DNA of 64,000 nucleotides, taken from contig DATCMA010000056.1 of the NCBI GenBank assembly GCA_036563645.1, positions 49,052 through 113,051 on the forward strand. Reading direction: 5' to 3'. Of this stretch, positions 1 to 8,450 are shown in pieces. The notes under the pieces were generated by a model that made no database searches, was not told the DNA's origin, and saw nothing but the letters and a program-made list of their open reading frames with translations. Positions within the stretch are counted from its first letter, which is position 1. Every line of letters begins with the position of its first letter. Both the position numbers and the translations under genes were made by a program. The stretch comes from DATCMA01 sp036563645. GTDB lineage: Bacteria > Actinomycetota > Actinomycetes > Mycobacteriales > Micromonosporaceae.

Positions 1-549
1 TACGGCCTGAGCATGTACGCGGTCTACTTCACCCGCTTCTTTGAGATCGCGCTACGCTCGCACGCCGCCCACCTTTTCATGACCGTGCATTTCCTCGCGG
101 CTGGCTATCTGTTCTTCTGGCTCGTCCTGGGCAGTGATCCCGGGCCGCGCCCGACGCTGTCGCCGCCGTTGCGGATTCTCCTGCTGCTCATCAGCATGGC
201 GCTCCACGCCTTCCTCGGCGTGGCGATCATGCAATCGCACACCCTGCTCGCCCCCGACTGGTTCACCACGCTGCCCCGCGACTGGGGCCCCAGCCCATTA
301 GAGGACCAGCGAATTGCGGGCGGAATCGCGTGGTCGTTCGGCGAAATCCCCTCCATATTCATCATGATCATGCTGGTTCGGGAATGGATCGCTGCCGACA
401 AGCGCGAGCAGCAGCGACTCGACCGCGCCGCGGAACGCGCCGAAACCGAGGGAATCGAAGACGCCCACGCGGCGTACAACCGGATGTTGGCGCAGCTCGC
501 GGAGCAGGAACGGCGGCTTCGGGACAATCCCCCCACGCCCCGCTCGTGA
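1..549 (+). CDS. CtaG-family cytochrome c oxidase assembly protein, 3' part only
   Basis: The reading frame is open to the first base of the window, so only the last 182 residues are present and the true start lies upstream. What is seen is a polytopic membrane protein: hydrophobic stretches around the segments HAAHLFMTVHFLAAGYLFFW, LRILLLLISMALHAFLGVAI and SIFIMIMLVREW, followed by a charged, probably coiled-coil cytoplasmic tail rich in Arg, Glu and Gln. The spacing of membrane His residues (SHAAHLF, VHF, LHAFLG, QSHTLL) fits the caa3_CtaG family, which helps copper insertion into cytochrome c oxidase and in actinobacteria is often fused to a CopD-like domain. The upstream part that would settle a fusion is outside the window. 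The family call is from pattern recognition and is fairly secure. Confidence 0.75.
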   Translation, partial: YGLSMYAVYFTRFFEIALRSHAAHLFMTVHFLAAGYLFFWLVLGSDPGPRPTLSPPLRILLLLISMALHAFLGVAIMQSHTLLAPDWFTTLPRDWGPSPLEDQRIAGGIAWSFGEIPSIFIMIMLVREWIAADKREQQRLDRAAERAETEGIEDAHAAYNRMLAQLAEQERRLRDNPPTPRS

Positions 550-594
550 CGGACGCTGGCTCCCACCCCGGTGGCGCGTGACGTCGACGCGCAC

Positions 595-610
595 TACGAC
601 GAAGGTCGTA
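595..610. promoter_or_regulatory. 6-bp inverted repeat between ctaG-like gene and aldo/keto reductase
   Basis: TACGAC-gaag-GTCGTA is a perfect inverted repeat 46 bases after the ctaG-like stop and about 90 bases before the reductase start. A further GTCGTA copy lies nearby at about 629-634. No T-run follows, so it looks more like a regulator binding site than a terminator. The regulator is unknown. Confidence 0.3.
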
Positions 611-702
611 TTTATGGGAGTTCATTAGTCGTAATGACAGCCAAATCCGCGGGTACTCCTCCCTATCCTCAGTGCGGTGGCCATCGATAGGGAGGACAGC
701 CG

Positions 703-1656
703 ATGAAATACCTTCCGTTGAACGACGGGTCAGGCACCCGAGTAAGCAGCATCTGCCTCGGGGCTATGCCATTCGGCACCACCGTCGACGAAAAGACGTC
801 CTTCGCGATCCTGGACCGCTTTGTCGACGCCGGCGGCACCACCATCGACACCGCGAACTGCTATTCGTTCTGGGTGCCCGGCGGCAAGGGCGGAGAGAGT
901 GAGACGGTGCTCGGCCGGTGGCTGGCGAGCCGTGGGGGCCGCGACCGACTGGTGCTCGCCTCCAAGGTCGGCTCAGGGCTCGACGCGAACGGCCGCCCGG
1001 AAGGGCTGTCCGCGCCGGTCATCCGGGAGCAGTTGGCGGGCTCGCTGCGCCGGTTGGGCACCGACTACCTCGACATCTACTACGCCCACCGAGAGGACCG
1101 CACCACCCCTGACGAGGAGACGCTCGCAGCCTTCCACGAGGCGGTGCAGGCCGGCACCGTGCGGTCGCTCGGCGCCAGCAACCACGCTTCGTGGCGGCTC
1201 GCGGAGACGCGCGCGCTTGCGGCGGCCAAGGGGTGGACGCCGTACAGCGTGGTCCAACAGCGCTACTCGTACCTGCTGCCTCGCCCCGCCACCACGCTGC
1301 CCGAAGGCGGGCACGTCCACGCCACGGACGAGCTGCTCGACTACGTCCGCACCCACAAGCTGACGCTCTTCGCCTACAGCACCCTGCTGTGGGGCACCTA
1401 CTCCCGGCCGGACAAGCCGCTGCCTGAGCACTACGACCACCCCGGCACCCACCGGCGGCTGCGGATCCTGGAGGAGGTCGCCAAGGAGCTCGGTGCGACC
1501 GTCATCCAGGTGGTGTTGGCCTGGCTGATCGGCGGGGACCCGCCGATCGTGCCGATCGTCGGGGTGAGCTCGGTCGCCCAGCTCGACGAGGTGCTCGGCG
1601 CGGTCGACCTGGAGCTGCCGAGCGACCTGCGCAAGCGGCTCGACGAGACGGCCTGA
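703..1656 (+). CDS. aldo/keto reductase
   Basis: A 317-residue NAD(P)H-dependent oxidoreductase of the aldo/keto reductase superfamily, the usual length for the family. The N-terminal strand (GTRVSSICLGAMPFG), the Asp/Tyr of the active site (TIDTANCY, residues about 47-54), the Lys (LASKVG) and the His (YYAHRED) form the expected Asp-Tyr-Lys-His set, and the C-terminal cofactor region reads VPIVGVSSVAQL. Start chosen at ATG 703 because GGGAGGAC lies about 6 bases upstream. It stands alone: the next gene is convergent and separated by a hairpin. The substrate cannot be told from sequence; it is probably a soluble cytoplasmic reductase of small carbonyl compounds. Confidence 0.9.
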   Translation: MKYLPLNDGSGTRVSSICLGAMPFGTTVDEKTSFAILDRFVDAGGTTIDTANCYSFWVPGGKGGESETVLGRWLASRGGRDRLVLASKVGSGLDANGRPEGLSAPVIREQLAGSLRRLGTDYLDIYYAHREDRTTPDEETLAAFHEAVQAGTVRSLGASNHASWRLAETRALAAAKGWTPYSVVQQRYSYLLPRPATTLPEGGHVHATDELLDYVRTHKLTLFAYSTLLWGTYSRPDKPLPEHYDHPGTHRRLRILEEVAKELGATVIQVVLAWLIGGDPPIVPIVGVSSVAQLDEVLGAVDLELPSDLRKRLDETA

Positions 1657-1684
1657 CCTCCCACGCAGCGGCGACGCGAACGAC

Positions 1685-1715
1685 AGCGCGGCGGCATCCC
1701 CGATGCCGCCGCGCT
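1685..1715. terminator. bidirectional hairpin terminator
   Basis: Perfect 14-bp stem (1685-1698 with 1702-1715) around a CCC loop, lying between the convergent aldo/keto reductase and the EEP-family gene. It is followed by TCGTTGT rather than a long T-run. Position between two convergent stops supports a shared terminator. Confidence 0.75.
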
Positions 1716-1756
1716 TCGTTGTCTCGCGCGCCGCGTCGACGCCCCGCGCGCTCCCG

Positions 1757-2899
1757 CTACGTCCGGTGTCCCGTGTCGGTGTCGGCCTGCGCCGACACCG
1801 ACACGGCCACCACTTGCCCCCAGTGGTCCGAGAGCCCGTGGCTGGGGACCATGCGGTACTCGTGAACCCGCACGGGACCAGCGGTGAACGACCAATCCAG
1901 TCTCCACAGTGGATGGCTAGCCGGCCAGGAGGCGAGGTAGAGCTTCCCACTGGCGGGCAAGGCGTCTCGGAGGCGTGCGCCGAACTCGCGCAGCTCCCCC
2001 ATCGCCGCGGTGGCGTTGAAATCGCCGGAGACCACCGTCGGTGCGGGGTTGCGAGCCAAGTCGGCGCGCAACGCGCGGTACAGGGCTTGTCGACGGTCCT
2101 CCTGAGATCGCATGAACTGGTAGAAGTCGGCCCGCCGCGGATCCATCGTGATGTCCAGCTGCACCGGAACGTGCACGTTGTACACCGACAGCACCTGCCC
2201 ACCGAGGTCGAGATCGGTCCGCAGGGCCTTGTAGCGGTAGTAGTCGGGGAAGTCGGTATCCGCGGGCGGACCGCCGACCGCCGGATCGGACAGGTAGGGC
2301 AGGTTGTCCACCGGGAGGCTGCGCACGACGGGGAACCGGGACATGGTGAGCAGCTCGCCGATGGCGACGACGTGGAAGTCGGGGAAGCGGCGGCGCAGCT
2401 CCTCCCGGTGGTCGACCGGTACCGGCCGGTGCCGGGCGAGGTCCCACCCGACGTGCTCTTGCAGCAGGTAGACGTCCGCCCGCTGCTCGGCGAGGAACCG
2501 GTAGAAGCGCTCCAGATCGTCGCCGTCCGCCCAGTACTCGGTGTTCCAGGAGAAGATCCGGATGGCCCCGGGTGGGGCGGCGGTGGCCGCCCCACCCGAC
2601 AGTGCCGCGAGGTTCAACCCCGACAGGTGGGCCCCGACCACCGCGCAGCCGAGCGCCGCGGCGGCGACACGGCCGCGCACCGGCCGGGCGAGCGGGGCGA
2701 GCGCCGCGAGGAGCGCCGGCACCGCCAGGAACACCAGCGGCGGTACCAACTCCATCGGGCGCCACCACCAGTAGCGGCCGGTCAGCAGGAGGAACAGCGC
2801 CAGGGACACCGTCCACCCGGCGGCGAGGCCGACGAGGATCCGGGTACGCACCGGCCAGCGCGCCCGACGTTCCCTAGTGGAGTGTGCCGTACCGCTCAT
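1757..2899 (-). CDS. membrane-anchored endonuclease/exonuclease/phosphatase (EEP) family protein
   Basis: 380 residues. The N-terminal third has three hydrophobic helices (about residues 24-41, 49-72 and 80-98), after which the EEP fold begins: SWNTEYW (metal-binding Asn), LLQEH (Glu), SGDFNAT (catalytic Asp/Asn) and LSDHWG (final Asp-His). All core residues are present, so a metal-dependent phosphodiesterase or phosphatase facing the outside is likely; the family includes nucleases, inositol phosphatases and sphingomyelinases and I cannot choose between them. The ATG overlaps the stop of the upstream GT2 gene (ATGA at 2896-2899), so it is the last gene of a seven-gene minus-strand run. In that context a lipid- or glycan-linked phosphoester is the more likely substrate than DNA; this is inference. 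Confidence 0.8.
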   Translation of the reverse strand: MSGTAHSTRERRARWPVRTRILVGLAAGWTVSLALFLLLTGRYWWWRPMELVPPLVFLAVPALLAALAPLARPVRGRVAAAALGCAVVGAHLSGLNLAALSGGAATAAPPGAIRIFSWNTEYWADGDDLERFYRFLAEQRADVYLLQEHVGWDLARHRPVPVDHREELRRRFPDFHVVAIGELLTMSRFPVVRSLPVDNLPYLSDPAVGGPPADTDFPDYYRYKALRTDLDLGGQVLSVYNVHVPVQLDITMDPRRADFYQFMRSQEDRRQALYRALRADLARNPAPTVVSGDFNATAAMGELREFGARLRDALPASGKLYLASWPASHPLWRLDWSFTAGPVRVHEYRMVPSHGLSDHWGQVVAVSVSAQADTDTGHRT

Positions 2900-3936
2900 G
2901 CCGCCACCCGCTCCACGGTTCGGCCGGCCAGCACCGGCCCCTCATACGGCTCGTACAGCCGGCGGAAGCTCGGCGAGACCAGCCACTGCAGGGCACCCAC
3001 CGCGGCACCGGCGGCGATCGCCACATTGGTGAGGAAGGCGAAGCCGGTGAACAGCGCCAGGAAGGCCGGTCCCTTCTTCCGCAGGACGTACCGGTACATC
3101 GCGGGATCACCGGTCAACGACAGCCCGAACAGCGCCACGGGCAGCGCGATCCAGGCCGGGTGCAGTGCGACCAGGGGTGTTGTGAGGAGGGCCGCGAGCG
3201 CCGCGGCCGCCGCCGACGAGCGGGTGCCGGTCTCAAACCCCTTGGCGAAGCGGCGTCGCTGAGCGAACAGCGGTACGCGCAGCCGAGCCCGCCGGAACAG
3301 CTTGCGCAGCAAGGGACCGAGTCGGTCGTCGTCATCGTGTCGCCCCCGCACCGCCGCGGTGACCATGATCGGGTAGCGGGCGGACATCCGCTCGCCGTAG
3401 TCCACCTCCTCGGTCTGCCTCAGCCTCGGGTTGAACGGCCCGACCGTGTCGAAGACGTGCCGGGGAATGGCGGTCAACGAGGAGAACAAGAAGCTGACCT
3501 CGCCGAGGGAGTCCATCCGCCAGCAGTACGCCTGAAGCACCCGGCACTCCTCCACGACGCTGTCGCGGTAGAGCGGCTCATCCTCGTAGATGCCACACAC
3601 CGCCCCGTACTCCGGGTGAGCGCGGAGCTGCTCGACCGCCTTCTCCACCGCGTCCGGGTTGAGCGCCACGTCGGAGTCGACGAAGAACAAGATCTCCCCG
3701 CGGGCGGCCGCGGCGCCGATGTTGCGCGCCACCGCCACACCACTGTTCCGCGGTGTCTGCAGCACGCGCACATTGCGCTGTCGCGCGATCTCCACGGAGT
3801 TGTCGGTGCTGTGGTCGTCGACGACGATGACCTCCAGCGGCTGGTAGGTCTGCGCGAGCGCGGCGTCGATGCACGCCCCGAGGGACGCGCCGTAGTTGTA
3901 GTTGGGGATGATCACTGAGACGAGCGGGTTGGTCAT
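2896..3936 (-). CDS. family 2 glycosyltransferase with C-terminal membrane helices
   Basis: 346 residues. GT-A fold signature at the N-terminus: VSVIIPNYNYG, VVDDHST (nucleotide binding) and FFVDSDVAL (the DxD-like metal site). From about residue 240 there are hydrophobic helices (AAALAALLTTPLVAL, WIALPVALFGLSL, FLALFTGFAFLTNVAIAAGAAVG), so the enzyme is membrane-anchored by its C-terminus. SD AAAGGA precedes ATG 3936. It is a clear paralogue of the GT2 at 8447-9451: same N-terminal motifs, same SDVAL/RPDA region and the same two-helix tail; together they bracket the cluster. It probably transfers a sugar from a nucleotide- or lipid-linked donor to a membrane acceptor; neither can be named. 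Confidence 0.88.
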   Translation of the reverse strand: MTNPLVSVIIPNYNYGASLGACIDAALAQTYQPLEVIVVDDHSTDNSVEIARQRNVRVLQTPRNSGVAVARNIGAAAARGEILFFVDSDVALNPDAVEKAVEQLRAHPEYGAVCGIYEDEPLYRDSVVEECRVLQAYCWRMDSLGEVSFLFSSLTAIPRHVFDTVGPFNPRLRQTEEVDYGERMSARYPIMVTAAVRGRHDDDDRLGPLLRKLFRRARLRVPLFAQRRRFAKGFETGTRSSAAAAALAALLTTPLVALHPAWIALPVALFGLSLTGDPAMYRYVLRKKGPAFLALFTGFAFLTNVAIAAGAAVGALQWLVSPSFRRLYEPYEGPVLAGRTVERVAA

Positions 3937-3969
3937 GGCGAAGTCCTTTCCACGGGGAACGCGAGCGCG

Positions 3970-4926
3970 TTAGCTGAGGATCAGCGGGAGCTGGGTGGCC
4001 GCGAGCGTGCCGGCCAGCAAGGCGCCCCACAGCAGGGAGTTGACCCGCAGCGCGGGGTCGTGCAGCAGCAGGCGCGTGGGGTCGCCGCCGTCCCCGTCGA
4101 CGAGCAGCACCTGGAGGTAGCGGGCGAGCGCGAAGAGCGCGAAGGGCGCGGAGCCGAGCAGCGCCAGGGTCAGGTATGGGCCGTCGAGCCGCTGCTGGAG
4201 GTGGAGGAAGAAGGACACCACGGCGAGCACCGCGCACAGCACGGCCAGGTGGTCGAGGTACTGGGTGGAGTAGCCGCGCAGCGAGGGGCGGTGCGCGGCA
4301 CCCCCGACGGTCACCTCGTGCCGCCGCTTGCCGAGCAGGAACAGCAGGCACACCGCCAACACGGCGATCAGCAACCACGGGCCGACCGGAGCGTCGACCA
4401 CGAGGTAGCCCTGCACCACCCGGAGCACGAAGCCGAAGGCGACGACGAACACGTCCACCAGGGGCAGGTGCTTGAGCCGGCGGCTGTAGACGAGGTTCAG
4501 CGCGAGGTAGACGGCGACCGGCCAGCACACCGCCGCCGGCACCGGGCCGAGGACCGCGGCCGCCACCAGCAGGGTGACCAGCAGCGCGGCGATGGCGGAC
4601 GCCACCGGCACGCTGATGCGTCCCGCGGCGATCGGGCGGTGTCGTTTGGTGGGATGATTCCGGTCGCGGTGCCGGTCGGCGATGTCGTTGCAGACATAGA
4701 CCACAGTCGAGGCAAGGGTGAAGAGCAGCACCGCCCACGCCAGTCGCACCGCGAGCCCCGGCGCGATGACCGAGACGTCGAGGAGCGCGAGCGGAACGAC
4801 GAGCAGGTTCTTCACCCACTGGTGCGGTCGGATCAAGGCGATGACGTCCCGCCACACGCGGCGGGGCCGCGCCGGCGCGAGCGGCGGCGCGCTCGCCGCG
4901 ACGCGGGTTTCCGCAGTGATAGTCAC
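3970..4926 (-). CDS. UbiA-family prenyltransferase, DPPR-synthase-like
   Basis: 318 residues from GTG 4926, chosen because GGAGGT sits 5 bases upstream; a longer frame to 4983 has no good ribosome site. Motifs LIRPHQWVKNLLV, NDIADRHRDRNHPTKRHRP and IAAG match the decaprenyl-phosphate phosphoribosyltransferase branch of UbiA: the NDxxD Mg site followed by HPTKRxRPIAAG is typical of the enzymes that join PRPP to polyprenyl phosphate at the start of arabinan precursor synthesis. About eight or nine membrane helices follow. Its partner would normally be DprE1/DprE2; here it is next to an SDR epimerase, an aminotransferase and glycosyltransferases instead, suggesting a differently modified polyprenyl-linked pentose (inference). 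The UbiA family call is firm, the donor and acceptor are not. Confidence 0.85.
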   Translation of the reverse strand: MTITAETRVAASAPPLAPARPRRVWRDVIALIRPHQWVKNLLVVPLALLDVSVIAPGLAVRLAWAVLLFTLASTVVYVCNDIADRHRDRNHPTKRHRPIAAGRISVPVASAIAALLVTLLVAAAVLGPVPAAVCWPVAVYLALNLVYSRRLKHLPLVDVFVVAFGFVLRVVQGYLVVDAPVGPWLLIAVLAVCLLFLLGKRRHEVTVGGAAHRPSLRGYSTQYLDHLAVLCAVLAVVSFFLHLQQRLDGPYLTLALLGSAPFALFALARYLQVLLVDGDGGDPTRLLLHDPALRVNSLLWGALLAGTLAATQLPLILS

Positions 4927-4979
4927 GAGATACCTCCGGAAGGATGGGGTGCCGCACCGCGCACGCGGTGCGGCACCGG

Positions 4980-6017
4980 TCAAAACACGGCCTTGGCGAG
5001 GGCGAGCACGCCCTGTTTCCAGGGCTCACGGCTGGTCCGCCCCGTCGACGCGGCACTGGTCACCCGGTGGTGCCGCCACCACTCGTAGGTGCGCAGGATG
5101 GCGTCCCGGTTGGTGTAGCGCGGGGTCCACCCCAAGACGTCGCGTGCCTTGTCGGTGCTGACGTAGGAGTCAGCGAGCAGCTTGTGCAGCAGCCGTCCGT
5201 ACACAGGGGACAGACGCAGCCGGCGGAGCAGGTCGAGGATGGCGACCGCGGGCCGCGCGGGGATGGAGACGACGCGTTTGCCGTGCCCGGCCGCGTCGAG
5301 CACCGCTTGGAAGTCCTCGCGGAGGGTGCCGAACTCGGCGGCGGCGATGTTGAACGTGTCGTTGGCCCGCTCGGCGGGAGCAGTGAGTACGACCTGCACC
5401 GCCGCGACCAGGTCCTCCACCGCGAGCCACTGGATACGGACGTCACCGCGGCCGAGCACGGGGAAGTTGCGCCCTTCCTCCGCCCATTCGAAGAGCATCG
5501 CGAACAAGCCCATGCGCCCTGGGCCGAGGAACGTCTTCGGTCGCAGGATCGGCACGCACATCCCTCGGCCGCGGAATTCCTCCGCGATCTCCTCGGCGCT
5601 GGCCTTCGCGCGGCTGTACGGATCCACCGGCCGACGCGGGTAGTCCTCGGTGGTGGGCACCACGTCGGGCAGCCCGTACACGGCGGTGGAGGAGATGTGC
5701 ACCAGCCGCGGTACGCCGCAGCGCGCGGCCGCCTGGAACACCGTGCGGGTGCCCCCGACGATGATCGACCGGATCTCGTCCTCGGGATAGCTCGGCAGGG
5801 CGGCCGCGGTGTGCACCACCGCGGCGCAGCCGGCGAGGGCGGATTGGACACGTCGCTCGTCGCGGACGTCGGTGCTGATGTACTCCACCCCGGCGATCGG
5901 CTCCTCCGGCGGGCGGATATCGAGGCTGCGCACCTGCCACCCGTCGGCGGCCAACGCGCGCACCAGGTTCCCGCCGAGCATGCCGCTGCCGCCGGTGACG
6001 GCTACCGTCCTCACCAC
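4980..6017 (-). CDS. NAD-dependent epimerase/dehydratase (extended SDR)
   Basis: 345 residues, GTG start at 6017 (a second in-frame GTG at 6014). The start overlaps the stop of the upstream aminotransferase gene by 7 bases, so the two are translationally coupled. Rossmann GGSGMLGG near the N-terminus (GxxGxxG), SLDIRPP acidic residue for NAD ribose, HTAAALP, HISSTAVYG and the active-site YSRAK (YxxxK) are all present, as in sugar nucleotide 4-epimerases and dehydratases. The C-terminal half (VEDLVAAVQVVL, NIAAAEFG) is typical for substrate binding. Together with the adjacent class III aminotransferase it could form a keto-then-amino sugar modifying pair, but sugar nucleotide versus lipid-linked sugar cannot be decided here. 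Confidence 0.88.
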   Translation of the reverse strand: MVRTVAVTGGSGMLGGNLVRALAADGWQVRSLDIRPPEEPIAGVEYISTDVRDERRVQSALAGCAAVVHTAAALPSYPEDEIRSIIVGGTRTVFQAAARCGVPRLVHISSTAVYGLPDVVPTTEDYPRRPVDPYSRAKASAEEIAEEFRGRGMCVPILRPKTFLGPGRMGLFAMLFEWAEEGRNFPVLGRGDVRIQWLAVEDLVAAVQVVLTAPAERANDTFNIAAAEFGTLREDFQAVLDAAGHGKRVVSIPARPAVAILDLLRRLRLSPVYGRLLHKLLADSYVSTDKARDVLGWTPRYTNRDAILRTYEWWRHHRVTSAASTGRTSREPWKQGVLALAKAVF

Positions 6018-7439
6018 AGCGAGCTCACCTTCTCCCGCACGAACCGCGTCACCAGCCGCGGCAGGCCCTGGGCGAGGGTGGCGTCCAGCGCGTCGAGGAA
6101 ACGCTCGACCTCGGGTGGGCCGGCCACCAGCGGCGGACCCACCACCAGCGGGTTCTTGCCGTTGAGCGTGTAGTAGGTGTAGATGTCGTGGTCGCGGTAG
6201 AGGGCGTTGACCACCGCGCAGGTCACCAGCTTGATGCCGAAGTTCGGGTCACGGGTGAGCCCGGCGGGGACGAGCTTGGCGAGCAGGTCCAGCACGGGTG
6301 AGCTGGTGAGGAAGACACCCCAGAGGGCGCCCGCGCCGCGCACGTCGGTGACGAGGTCGGAGTGCTCCTTGGCGATCCGGGCGAGCCCGGGGGCGAGCAC
6401 CCGCTCGATATCCCGCGCCCGGGCCGGGAAGTCCTCCTCGATCGCCACGTTGATCGCCTCGATGGCGGTCGCGGTCTCCTCGCCGAAGCCGTAGTAGGTG
6501 GTGCTGGTGCTCTGGAGAAGCGCGTCGGTGAGGTTGTCGTAGGCCTTCGTGAAGATCGGCCGACGGGCGATGTACGCCGAGATGGAGCTCTTGCCACCAC
6601 CGAACGACTTGGAGGTGGTGAGCACGTCGGGGACGAGCCCGGGATAGCGCATGAAATAGAAGAGGGTGCCGGTCTTCCCCCACCCGGTGTAGATCTCGTC
6701 GAAGATGAGGACGATGTCCTCTTTGGTGCACAGCTCCCGTAGACCGCGGAGGAACTCCTCGGAGCACCAGCGCATGGTGGACGCGCTGAACGGCTCCACC
6801 AAAATGGCGTAGACGTCGCAGCGGCCCTTCCGATCCCGCGCCGCCTCCACCTTGGCGCGCAGGTCATCGAGGTCGTCATACCGGTAGCGGACCACGCCCG
6901 GGATGCCGGGGAACTTGAACTGGTGCTGCGCGCTCGCGGTCAGGCTGCCGGAGCCGAGGAGCTTGCCGTGGAAGCTGATGTCGCTGTGCAGAATCGTGTT
7001 GCGCCGGCCGCCGTGGTACTTGTACGCCAGCTTGACCGCGCCCTCGACCGCTTCGGAGCCGGAGTTGGGGAAGAACGACATGTCGAGGTCGCCGGGGAGC
7101 ACCGCGGCGAGGTTGTGGGAGAGCGCCGCGAGGTACGGCGAGAAGTAGGGTCTTGTGCACCTCCATCCGGCGCCGTTCGGCGAATCGACGCCGGGCGGCC
7201 AAGATCCGCGGGTGGTTGTGCCCGTGGTTGAGGACGCCGACGCCACCGGTGAAGTCGAGGATCTTCCGTCCGTCCTTGGTGTAGATGTAGGCGCCTTCGG
7301 CGTGGTCGACGAGGTCGTGACCGAAGCCGAAAGAGGTCATGAGGTTGACCTGGCTCTTGTTGATGTACTTCCGGTACAGGTCGTGCACCTGCTCGACGGT
7401 GAGCTGCTCGGCTTCCTCGAGGGTGATGAGCGAGGACAT
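6011..7439 (-). pseudogene. class III (PLP) aminotransferase, split by a one-base frameshift
   Basis: Read as one gene, this is a 475-residue class III aminotransferase starting at ATG 7439 with GGAGGT 6 bases upstream (MSSLITLEEAE). The N-terminal part runs to EVHKT; after the C-run at 7148-7150 (minus strand ACCC) one extra base throws the frame, and the protein resumes with YFSPYLAALSHNLAAV in another frame to the stop at 6011. Removing one C restores a continuous sequence with FFPNSGSEAVEGAVKLA, LIFDEIYTGWGKTG (PLP-binding Asp) and SKSFGGGK, which carries the likely PLP lysine. Everything on both sides looks fully conserved, so this is either a very recent lesion or a sequence error. It lies between an epimerase and a flippase-like gene in the glycan cluster, where it would add an amino group to a keto sugar or similar substrate. 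Confidence 0.8.
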
Positions 7440-7500
7440 TGAGGTACCTCCCTGACTGTCTGCTGTGGATTTCCGATTCGGACGTACGGTTGGGGGCGCG

Positions 7501-8450
7501 TCACGCGGCCACGGCCGCTTCGCGCGGTCGCCGCAGGGGCGAGAAGCGGTTTGCGGTGAGGAGCAGGACGCCCACTGACCAGAGCACCTCAGCGAGCGTG
7601 CTGACAATCCGGCTGGCGATGGCGGTGGCACCGCCGCTGGCCACGGCAGCACCACGGTGAGGGCCGCGAGGAGCACCAGCTCCCGTACGCCGGCCCCATC
7701 CGGCACGACGATCGCCAGCGTGCCGGCGGCGGCCGCCAAGGCGTAGCCCCCGACCGCAGCCGGCCCCGCGGCCAGGGGATCCGCGCCGAGGAGCACCGCG
7801 ATGACCCACACGTGCGCGCCGGAGAGCACCCAGGACACCGTCTGCAGGACGATCGACCGGCGCAGCGCGGCCGGATCGGCCAGGGGTTCGGGGTCTGGGC
7901 GGCGAGTCAACCGCGCCGCGGCCCGGGCGAGTCGGTTGACCAGGTGGGGCCGCGCCACCAGGAGCGCCACGACGAGGAGCGACGGCGCGACCCATATCGG
8001 GGTCGGTCCCGGCAGGACCGGCGCCACCAGCAGGCCGACCGCGCCGGCGGTGACGAAGACGACCACGAGGTTGAGCACGTAGGTCCCGAGCATCCGCGCG
8101 CGCGGCACGCCCAGCCGCTGCCCCATCGCGATCTGGGCCACCAACCCCCACAGGCGCCCGGGGACGAACTTGCCGAGGAACCCGACGACGAACATCCGCG
8201 CCCCCGCGCGCCGGGGAACCGGTGACCCGAGGGCGGCCAGGGTGAAGGTCCACGACCGCATGCCACAGCGCAGACCGATCGCGGTGACGCCTACGGCGAC
8301 GAGCAGGGCCGGCAGCGTGCTGAGGCGGAGCATGCGGGCCAGTGCGTGCCAGTCCTGGTCGCCCATCGCCGCGGCGATCCCCGCGATCACCGCGACGCCG
8401 AAGACGGTGGCCGCGACGCGGACCGCCCACCCCCGCCACTGTGGACTCAT
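7501..8450 (-). pseudogene. flippase-like / lysylphosphatidylglycerol synthase TM-region protein, one-base frameshift near the 3' end
   Basis: Polytopic membrane protein of the UPF0104 (LPG synthase transmembrane region) family, about 316 residues if repaired. ATG 8450 overlaps the stop of the upstream GT2 gene (ATGA). Helices include VAATVFGVAVIAGIAAA, VVGFLGKFVPGRLWG (the conserved loop of the family) and YALAAAAGTLAIVVPDGAGVREL. Near 7650 the frame breaks at a CC pair where three Cs would continue: the last correct residues are LVLLAALTVVLP and the other frame gives VASGGATAIASRIVST to the stop at 7501. That continuation matches the family's last helices. Members of this family are often encoded with glycosyltransferases and are thought to move lipid-linked intermediates; that role is inference here. 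Confidence 0.78.

Noticed and set aside
973..1756. N-terminal extension of the EEP frame or a minus-strand gene under the aldo/keto reductase
   Set aside because: The overlapping frame is a shadow of the reductase; the EEP gene proper ends at 1757.
7148..7150. Programmed frameshift in the aminotransferase
   Set aside because: No slippery heptamer with downstream structure is apparent, and the same kind of indel occurs in three unrelated genes, which argues for error or random mutation.
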